This document shows positions 55,061 through 64,000 of a DNA stretch of 64,000 nt, one piece after another. Source of the DNA: Isoperla grammatica. Taxonomy: Eukaryota > Arthropoda > Insecta > Plecoptera > Perlodidae. The notes beneath the pieces were generated by a model. That model was not told where the DNA came from, made no database searches, and was given only the letters and a program-made list of their open reading frames with translations. The stretch covers positions 47,042,224 through 47,106,223 of the forward strand of contig OX246740.1 in the NCBI GenBank assembly GCA_945910005.1. The letters are read 5' to 3'. Numbering within the stretch: the first letter of the stretch is position 1; every line of letters starts with the position of its first letter. The translations under genes and the position numbers were made by a program.

Positions 55061-58000
55061 AGTGTTGCCTTGAGCGTGTCTAGATAACTTGTGTATACTG
55101 CACCGATAACAGAATTCTTAGAACTCGAATATTTTGAAAAATAATGATAACTTTGGTTTAGAAAATACTTTTTACGTATGTATCCGTTTTTTTAAATGAT
55201 TATGAGAATTTTGCAAGAATTTATGTTGAGCCACATTGTGATAGATTATTGTTGGCGATATATGAAGTATTTTTTGAGTGATATATTTGCATCATGACTC
55301 AAAACTACAATGTATATTTTTCAATTTTAATTGGCGGCGAATTATGAAATATATTTTTGTGGAAAATGCTCTTTTTAATTGTGTCTTTGCATGTTAAACA
55401 TGTACTGTTTCCTGCTTGATTGTGTGACAGTTCTATAGAGGTGAAGAATTCAGTTCAAAACTAGTGTTTACTTGTAATTCCAAATATTTGTACCGGTACC
55501 ACATATATGTGTATCCCTACTTTCATTTAGAATTGCGTCTCTTACGTATATTTTATATTTCTGTTATCCTGTTTTGTAGGAATATTTTGAACATTTTGTG
55601 TTTCCCCGAATGTTCACAATAACTTTGTTTTCTCAAAAATAATTATTTTTATGTAGCATACGTTTATTGAAATTCAAAATTTAAGATTATTTTGAAAGTT
55701 CCAGCACTATATAAGATTGCATACGAGAGAACGGAAATTTGACAAGTTTATCTCCAAATCTGTCTGCCTTGCAACAAGTCAATGAGAGTAAGCTTATTTC
55801 TGTTCGAGAGCGTTATCCAGAATTATTACTAGATCCTATCTCAACAACGTGTACAACTTGGTACAGCGTTATTCCGTGCTTCTCAACTTATGCCTCTGGC
55901 CTTCATGTGTTGAAAATACGCACATGATTGCTTTAGTATATAATAGAAGCTTCATTATATTATATAGCTTGTGTAATATACCCAGGGCACAAGCGCTATA
56001 AAATCGCACAACACACAGGTCTACAGATCGTTCCACAAAGTTGTTGTTGTTGTTGTTGTTTCTAGCGGTAGTTCCACAAAGTAGTCGCAATTATTAATTT
56101 GTGATCAGTGTCACTATCTACCTAGATATTGAAGTACCATAATGTTGAAATAATTATAATGAAAAATGGAATGAATTGTTGTGAAGCCTTGATAGATGCC
56201 TAGAAGTGTTTTGATATTATAGTTGTACGTGGTTGTCGGTAAAATCTGGTGATCTCTTTTTAGTATAGATTACTTGCTTTGATCCATTTTTTTAATGTTG
56301 TTCCAGGCATTTTACCACAGGGGATTTTGTATTTCTTTTTTATTATGGTGGACAACGTAAAGTTGAGGATGCTTGTTCTTATGGATTAAACATGGACGTT
56401 GTTTATGGTTCTCTTTGACATATTTCATCAAGAATGCTCTACGTGCTAGTATAGGGTTGTATAACGAATAGTTCTTTTACTTAAGTAATTCAAACTTCAT
56501 CAGCTTTTCCACAGAATACGGCCCGACCTATAGTTTCCCTTTCTTCCTCATTTCTTCATACACTGTCTCGACCCTAGAAACTGTGTTGATCAGGCATTTT
56601 TATTCCAGACAACATTGTGATTTGTATTTGCCTCTCACAGATTTTAACACAGTGAGAAAATCTAGATCTTACTCAAGTTGTCTGTTTTTTTATTTTATTT
56701 TTATTTTTACACAAAAATTCATGTTAATGCTTTTGGGATGTATGGTGTTTACTTTTTATTTTAATTTCTTTCATTTTGTTCCCCATTATAGAAGCATTTC
56801 TTTGTATGTCTCGGCCTTCGGGAACTGCATAGACAGCATGGTCAACTGTAAAAAATGTAGCCTACACTTGAATCATTGACATCAATTAACCTTGATGTTA
56901 TGACATTTAATATCTCGTTTTATGTATCGAGTTCTGAGAAAATATGAACTAGTTTGATATTTATAATTACCTATGCCTAGTATGCTTCAGTGCGTTTTGA
57001 GGTGGTTCATTATGAATATCGTTGAATTGAAAATATCGGAGTAATATCGTAAACCTAACCGATTATCCTGTATTCGCTTTCATAATAATAGTGTGTAGTT
57101 TCCAATTGTTAATAATTTTACTTAGTTTCAACTGAATTTTCTTGCTTTATGTCAACACACATAAATTCTGTTATACATTGATTCCAAGATTTCACCCTAC
57201 TTTGGTATCTAGGGGGGGGGGGGGGGGGGGGGTGAGAGAAGGGGGGCTAAGTCCAGCCTGATGTAATATTATTTTGAAGGCATGTTCTCACTTATCTAGC
57301 TGTGGGCCCTCATTCCAGTACCTACGCAAAATGCAACCGGTTGCCAATTGTGCACGGGTGACGGAATATAGGGGGTGCAACTTTACAACCAGCTACAACC
57401 GCCTACAACTGTTCTGAAATTAGGGAGACCCACTGATCCATAACGTGCATAAAAATATTAAATTTCAGAACTTAACTTCTAGACTCGTGGAGGTGGTATA
57501 TTTTGTGGCGTGGTTTCTAAATAGGCACAAATATAATATATGTCTAGATTCTAGAAGATACAAAGAATACCCCCAACCCCCCCCCCCCCCCCTTCTCTCT
57601 TTGTATCTATACAGCCTTTAAGTCGATTCTACATTCGTCGCTTGCATCTCTGGCCGAATCCAATCATGTTTGGACTGGTTTTAGCTCGTAGTAATTTCTG
57701 ATGTAACACACATTGTGCTTGTATCATGGTCGGTGACTAAGGTTAAGAATGAGATATTTGCCAAATATTTCCATTTGGTTTCAAATCGTGTGTGGTCAAT
57801 TACGTTTTCTGTAGAAGTATTAATATATTTCGCAATTACATTGATTTAAACAGCCGTCTTTATTTTTCACAATAAGTTATCCCTCTAACTTTTGATATCT
57901 ATTTGCGGTTATAACAACCAAGTTTCTGAAAATGACTGTGTTCTTACTTGAAATTGATGCAAATTACATCAATTATATCAATTTTTATTTTCATTCACTT

Positions 58001-58303
58001 TTGAACATTCTTTGCTATTTTCACATTATTCTCTAACAATTCAATTCTATTCAATTTATAATTTGTTTATTCCCAAAATACATCCACCAGAAAATACAAA
58101 AACATAACGAAGTGACTGTTGTCGAAAGAAGGTTCATGCACTGAGGAATGAGGAGGGAAATACGGCTTCATAGCTTCATTCGTACACACAGATACATTCC
58201 CTCTTTAGATACAACGTATTTATCAAGGTCCACTGGCACGCGCGCGAAGAAAGGTACTCGATTGAGATCCGAAATCTAATATATCATTTACATACATTTC
58301 TAG
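55061..58303. other. B-C spacer, homologous to the A-B spacer without the LINE
   Basis: Collinear with 42176-43614 plus 48086-50003. It serves as the empty-site reference for the LINE and the hairpin insertion. Contains a GTT run at 56041-56060, a poly-G run (57213-57232) and a poly-C run (57578-57592). No supported gene. Confidence 0.7.
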
Positions 58304-58305
58304 TA

Positions 58306-58664
58306 GTCTCACTGTAATAACCGTGCCAAATTAAAGTTTTTAATTTATATTTTGAGAACACTACACAAGATGGAAAAAGTGATTATTGAGCATAACTCGG
58401 TTTCGTAAGAGCTACAATCTGAATTAACAACATTTTATATATTGTTATCATTACGGTTATTATTTAAGAAACCAATTAAGGAATTAATTATTAATTGATT
58501 TTTTAAATCACAACCGTAATGATAACAATATTTAAAATTTTGTTAATCCAGATTGTAGCTCTTACGATACCGAGTTTTGCTCAATCATCACTTTTTCAAT
58601 ATTGTGTAGTCTTCTCAAAATATAAATTAAAAACGTTAATTTGGCACGATTATTACAGTGAGAC
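58306..58664. mobile_element. Fold-back MITE with TA target site (B-C spacer)
   Basis: Nearly the whole 359 bases is an inverted repeat: arms of about 170 bases start GTCTCACTGTAATAA and meet around a short AT-rich centre near 58485. TA dinucleotides flank it (58304-58305, 58665-58666), as for Tc1/mariner-type elements. The A-B spacer near 49965 reads through without it. Non-coding, and its transcript would form a long hairpin. Confidence 0.88.
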
Positions 58665-59197
58665 TACCCTTTACCGTTAAGGTTAATTTTGATACGCAAT
58701 CCCAGTAATTGTTTTAAAAGACTGTTTCAATTATTTTATTGTACATCAGGTTATACCATCTCCCGGTTATAAGAGGAAACGGGATCATCAAATATTTACA
58801 AGCATCGTAGGAATAAAATAAATATTTTGTAATTTTGAAGCTTTCCGATAGATATACGTTAGTGCCCTATTCCACAAACTTTTGTTTATTTTCAAACGTG
58901 TCGATGATTAAAATAAATTAAGGCAGTGATTTTGAAAACGATCAGGATATTCCAGCTGATGAATATAGCCAACTTCCTCCGGAAATGCCCCGAGAGCAAG
59001 GATAGAACGTGAGATATGTCACTACAAAAGTGAGCAAGACATTGTGCACGACAATGTTCTTAGTTCTTGTAAAACGGTATCTTTCAGGTACATAATATTA
59101 TAGAAATGTGTTACACTTATATTTTATCTTGTAAGGACTTGGGATTCTTTCATGGTATTCGCATACAAGGAAACAACCAGATTTCATTGAAAAAGCA

Positions 59198-59203
59198 TTT
59201 ATT
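59198..59203 (-). other. Poly(A) signal of cuticle gene C
   Basis: Minus-strand AATAAA about 100 bases after the gene C stop, in the conserved 3' UTR. Confidence 0.7.
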
Positions 59204-59301
59204 TTATTATTTTGTACAATCTAAAGGTAGGGTAGGCCGTGGTACAGCAGGAGGGTGTTTGAGAGACTAGGGTGGCTTCAGACGGAGGGAGGGGGGGAGC
59301 C

Positions 59302-62300
59302 TTAGAGGGCCTTGGTCAGCCTCTCCTTGGCCTCTACGTGAGCGGCCACGTGGACAGCCCTGGCGGCGGCAACCTCGGCCGTCTCGGCGATGGGGGCGGC
59401 GGGGGCGGCGACGGGGCCGACGGGCAGGTTGGTGGCGGCCACGCGGAATCCGTTGATGGCGTCAGCGGTGTAGTCGACCTGGAATAAGTCAAGGGATGAC
59501 GTCAGTCAGTCGCTCACAACACTCGAATACTTGATACATTGTCCAATGGAACACAGCTAAAACTACCCCGGTAAGATAATATTGTTATGGTTGAATGGTA
59601 CGCCTCTATCTTTGATTACTTATTACTAATGCCTTGTTTTCTTTTTAGATTGCAAGCAGGTGTCACAATTTACTCAATACACTGTTCCGTTTCTGCAGAA
59701 GTGTTGTGGTAATGTTGAGGAACAACTATTGTGAAAAGAGCTACAAACTAATGAAGCTAAAGCAATCAACATACGACATATCTAGTTGGGTTTAGTCTTC
59801 AGTGAAGTTGCAAGTGTCCTAAAATATCTACTGAACACAACGTTGTCATGTAGTGGGAAGTTTAAACACTCATTCATTTGCGTAAGTGCTTTACTGTCAA
59901 TGTCTGAAATATGAATGGTCTGTCGTACCTTCTGGACGAGTCCGTTAGCATCGACGTAGGAATATCCTCCACGAGTGACACCGTCGAAAGTCTTGCTCTC
60001 AGTCTTGGCAGAGAGACCTCCGTTGTAACCGTAGGTGTACTGGCCGAGCTCATCCTGAGCGTGATATTGGCTGGAGACGGCGGCAACTGGGGCTACGGCG
60101 GCGTAGGACACTGCGGGGGCAGAGTAGGCGATGGTTTGGGGGGCGGCGTAGGTGTATCCCTTGACGGCGTTGTACGAGGTGTAGGCGGGGGCGGCATAGG
60201 AGTAGCTAGAGATAGCGGGGGCGGCGTAAGAGTAGCCGGAGTAGGCGGGGGCAGCATAAGAGTAGCTAGAGATAGCGGGGGCGGCGTAAGAGTAGCTGGA
60301 GACAGCGGGGGCGGAGTAAGCAATGGGGGCAGAGTAGGCAATGGGGGCGTTGTAGGCGACGGGGGCGACGACAGGAGCAGCAATGGGGGCGGCAACCTCA
60401 ACCTGAAACATTAAATCAAAATATTTAACAATAGTTTTTTGACGAAAAGTCTGCAAAGTAGTAAAATATCATTATTTGTAGCCTGGATACTGAATTCAAT
60501 GCAGGGTTGCCAAGATTGTGTGAGGGAGGTCCTAGGGTCTAGACTACGACGGCCACCTGTGGCGTCCCACCCACCTTGCGGTTCTTGACCTCCTCGAACT
60601 TGTTGAGGAACTGAGCGCGGGCCTCGACCACCTCGGGGGTGTCTTGGACGGGCTCGGGGGCGACCAGGGGGGCGGAGACGGGGGCGGCGGGGGCGACGGG
60701 CAGGTTGGTGGCGGCGACGCGGAAACCGTTGGAGTCAGCGGTGTATTGCACCTTCTGGACCTCACCCTTGCCGTCGACGTAGGAGTAAGCTCCGGCGACG
60801 GAGCCGTCGATACCGCGAGACTCGCTCTTGGCGGAGAGTCCGTCGGTGTAGCCGTAGTTGTATTGTCCTGCAAACACACACGGCATTAGTATATTGTAGC
60901 GAGGGGACAACTGTTGTGTCCTAACTCATAGGAAAAAAACTAGCGAATCATGATTTTAGTAAACATTTCATAGATTTCATAAGTAGGTCCACCAATAGCA
61001 ATAAATAGGTAATTGCGGCAATACTAGCTACTAATGAATACATGAATAAATGAAAGTAATGGATTGAATATTGATTAACTACAGTAATACGTCATACTGC
61101 ATAAAGTAAGTAAGTACGAAACCCGCAACATGGCAGTTGCATGCAATCAGATTTACAAACCCACGGACTACTAAACTTTTTAACGGTGTATCCGTACATC
61201 CTAATTATATTCGCATTGAACCAGGGGGAGAACAAACATAATAATAAAGAAGGACAAATGTAACGTTTCATGATTCCATTCATAAAGGTTTGAATTAAGT
61301 TATAGTAGTGACTGAGGTTAGCTAGACGATGTGGTTATCATGTAGTGAGCAACGTGTTATACATCAGAATGACTGTCCGTAGGTTGTATTTAATGCTACT
61401 GGTTGTTTCAGGATTGAAGACAATATTGATAAATAATATGCTCAACACGACATACGGATTTTCAATTACACCGATATACAACAAGTATGAAGAGTAGTTC
61501 GTCAATTTCATTTTGCTTTGTACTTTCGATCCACGGACTTAGATTTCATGTTTTTATAGGGAACAGTGAAAATTGATGTGGGTAATGAAACCCATCATCC
61601 AGATTAACAAGAAGTCGATGTACTCAAGTTATGTTTTCACTCACCAAGAGTGTTCTGGGCGACGTGCTGGCTGGAGACGGCCACGGGGGCGGCGTAGGCG
61701 AAAGCGGGGGCGGAGTACGCGACTGCGGGGGCAGAGTTGTAGTAGGTGGGGCCGCTAAGGTAGCCTCCTTGCAGGTAGCCGGGGGCGGCAAGGGCGCAGG
61801 CCACTAGGGCGGACAGGACAATCTGAAAGAGAAACGGTTGCGGTTAAAACAGTGGTGAAGTATTGTGTTTGAAGACACTCAATGGGGCAACAGGCAACGT
61901 TGAGCTCTCTTTGTTGAGATGAGCAGCAAAGTGACAAATAATACTTCTGTTTTCATGCGTTAATGCTTTTAGTTAATGTAGTCACCATATTTAATTGAAA
62001 TTGCTTGTGAGTTGTGACCATAAATACTCCAAATGTATGTACACAATTTTGAATTACGGACTGCATTACTATAGTTTGTATTATACATAGATTTCATAAA
62101 TTCGTATTAACCGAGTTCGAATTAACGAGGGTGTGCCGCGAGTTTCTTTGTTTCTTTCCACCGATGCCAGTGTGATGTCAGCAGCTAGTAGACGAATAGC
62201 TGAGCTTTGATCACTACCAAATGCATTGACGGACAACTGATCAATTTTTAAATATTTCGTTTTCAATACTTTTGGCGTTTCGTGTTCCCATGTATAATTT

Positions 62301-63919
62301 GTATGTAAAATCTCCTTTTGAGAAAGCGCTCAAGATGATTATAAAACCTAGCCACATATTCTAAAGTTATGCGTTTTGTACAATAACAAATCTTTAGTGT
62401 TTTGCATTGAGTAGGCCTACTTTTAATTCTATATGAGAATGTTAAGGGGAACAGTTACAATATTGAACGTGTGTTTTAATACTTGTGTCAGTTTGATTGA
62501 TTGAACGATTAATGCGTTGGCAATCAAGTCGATTTGTCGATAATTGATAGGGCGGCAAAGTGGTTCTGAATGGCCTTGACAAGTGGCAAGGTCGTGTGTA
62601 GTTGTTATTGCCCGAGTAACGATGCACTGACCCACCTAGTTTTCATACGCGGCAGCTAAGAAACCGTTTCAGTTGTGACGTAGGCATAGCCTGAGGCAGG
62701 GCTCGAACACACGATCGTGTGTAACGCTTTGAGTGGCAATATAGCGGGCGGATAAACCATCTCACGGACCAACCCTTTTGAATCAACAACTAATTACGTA
62801 ATTAGCAAGTTTTGTGGGTCAATTTGAATAACATCTCCCCAATTAAATTGAAGTTATTTTAAAAATATTAAGCCGAGAAAAATTAAAGAAATCATGTATA
62901 CTTGAAAATGTTGCCTGAATTACGTTTCTCGGTTGAGAGTTTTGCATGCAAGAATTTTCGATGATAATTTTACCGTGGGAACGCTTTTAAAAAATTCATC
63001 TTCCTACTAAATACTGTTTTAAAACAATTTATGGGGGGGGGGGAGGTGGTAGACATTTTGTACTTATAAACATATATGTATATAAATAACTGACTCAAAA
63101 TTATCATAACTTCTAATATTCATTGTTGTGACAGAACATCCCATATCTAGTCTAGTCAGTCATGAAGATGGGTGCTTGACACCCATTTTTACACCCGAAT
63201 ATGGAATCTTATCTATGAAGGGTCGAAGTTTAGCCGCGGTATACACGCATGTAGCCGCTATCACCTTGCAAACAAAGCCGCGATTCTCACTCTTTTTACC
63301 TTCTATTCTTTGCACAACAAGTGTCGATAGTTTCATTGACAATGTGAAAGGCCGTGACCCACAGTGACAAACTTGTACCACTAATGAATCGAAAAACACC
63401 CACTAACTAAAACTATCATATACTTTAACTTATGACCGTTAACTACATTTAATTACATACATAATTTGTATCCACGTATAACGACAACTATAATATAACA
63501 CGATTTAATTGTGGTTAATAATTTCTGAAATAATTTAACGGCATTATTATAACTTGTGCAATAGTTCGTAAATAGTGACTACAGACATTTCGCTTCTTGG
63601 TGGGGGAAAAAAAAAAACAAGAAAGTAAAAACGCATAACGCTTCCTTGTACAAAACTATTTGCACGAATTATTTTATAAATTGAGTTATTTTAATGACAT
63701 GATTCTTTTCCTGGATAGAACTTATCTATTAGTGTAGTAATATTGTAAAACATTCCAAAGAAATTGATAATAGTAAGTATCTGTTTTCCTTCTCGGTGTG
63801 GGAAAATTTCAAAGTTTAAGTTTTTTCGAAACTTTAGTTAAACATACACAATTTGTAATAGTTACACACTGAACTCAAAGTGTAGATGGTGTAGTAAGTG
63901 TACTCACCAAACCCCTCAT
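59302..63919 (-). CDS. Cuticle protein C, secreted, two Rebers-Riddiford domains, 377 aa
   Basis: Minus-strand exons: 63919-63908, 61822-61645, 60867-60575, 60402-59929 and 59478-59302 (TAA). Phases join to 378 codons. Domain order is as in A and B. It shares with B the extra 20-aa repeat unit in exon 4, the VEVAAP start of exon 4 and an almost identical intron 3, so C and B are closest or have been converted. RR domain 1 ends VAATNLPV as in A. Intron 2 (60868-61644) has no clear similarity to those of A or B beyond the splice borders. Only about 80 bases upstream of the ATG are in the window. Confidence 0.94.
62545..62740 (+). repeat. Diverged tRNA-like SINE in intron 1 of cuticle gene C
   Basis: GGCAAAGTGGTTCTGAATGG aligns with the SINE heads at 41146 and 53978, and AAACCGTTTCAGTTGTGACG aligns with their middle. 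The B-box end is more decayed (GGGCTCGAAC). Same intronic place as in A and B. Confidence 0.45.
63128..63400. other. Unrecognised segment with overlapping ORFs in gene C intron 1
   Basis: Two 79-codon ORFs overlap on opposite strands. The segment is less AT-rich than its surroundings and is not present in intron 1 of A or B. I recognise no product or terminal repeats; an inserted fragment is possible. Confidence 0.25.
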
Positions 63920-64000
63920 GTTGTATGTGTGTAGTTTAGCGCTGCTGGTATTCCAGTACTCGCTACCTGCTTCTGTGTACCCTCGTCCCTGTTCACCCGG
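63920..64000 (-). promoter_or_regulatory. Partial promoter and 5' UTR of cuticle gene C
   Basis: Matches the 5' UTR blocks of A and B. The window ends just before the position where their TATATAAG boxes lie. Confidence 0.75.

Noticed and set aside
62081..62635. Overlapping 61-68 aa minus-strand ORFs in gene C intron 1
   Set aside because: Short, overlapping frames, one pair across the SINE; no recognisable products.

Overview
This is a eukaryotic nuclear window, almost certainly from an arthropod and probably a crustacean. The genes have introns with GT/AG borders. Two are conserved animal single-copy genes (MTHFSD-like and O-GlcNAcase). The right third carries a tandem array of cuticle genes with Rebers-Riddiford chitin-binding domains and short signal-peptide exons. 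Non-coding DNA is AT-rich and full of microsatellites and small inverted-repeat transposons. The self-complementary word TAGGCCTA is unusually frequent. The species cannot be fixed from the sequence alone.

Layout. (1) 1217-7198, minus strand: a seven-exon MTHFSD-like gene (cyclo-ligase-like domain, basic linker, C-terminal RRM), 479 aa. (2) 7199-7953: a short divergent intergenic region, probably a shared promoter. (3) 7954-30460, plus strand: a fifteen-exon O-GlcNAcase (OGA) gene, 869 aa, with the GH84 catalytic domain, a stalk, and the C-terminal acetyltransferase-like domain. Its introns hold six hAT-like MITEs with 8-bp target duplications, one TA-flanked MITE, SINE copies and three long TTTA microsatellites. 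Just before exon 12 are two extra truncated copies of that exon, each with its own splice acceptor. (4) 30461-37450: gene-poor DNA with a THAP-like zinc-finger fragment, a long GTGTGC hexanucleotide array, a LINE fragment and a CpG-rich patch beside a small ORF. (5) 37463-64000, minus strand: three tandem copies (A, B, C) of one five-exon gene for a secreted cuticle protein with two RR domains. The promoter of C runs off the right edge.

The cuticle array is the most informative part. Its coding exons and the 172-bp intron 3 are nearly identical between copies. Introns 2 are essentially unalignable, and the spacers are visibly diverged. Filled and empty insertion sites can be read by comparing spacers: a LINE with an intact 977-aa ORF2 and a nested MITE in A-B, a 403-bp TTA-flanked MITE in A-B, a 359-bp fold-back element in B-C, and a 701-bp TA-flanked element in intron 1 of A. 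This points to duplication followed by homogenisation of the genes but not of their surroundings.

MTHFSD and OGA are unrelated housekeeping-type genes sharing a head-to-head promoter region. The cuticle genes would act together as structural exoskeleton proteins. I see no CRISPR, rRNA, credible tRNA gene, virus-like gene or toxin gene. I also see no clear new multi-gene system. The best candidates for something undescribed are the repeated OGA exon and the homogenised double-RR cuticle array.
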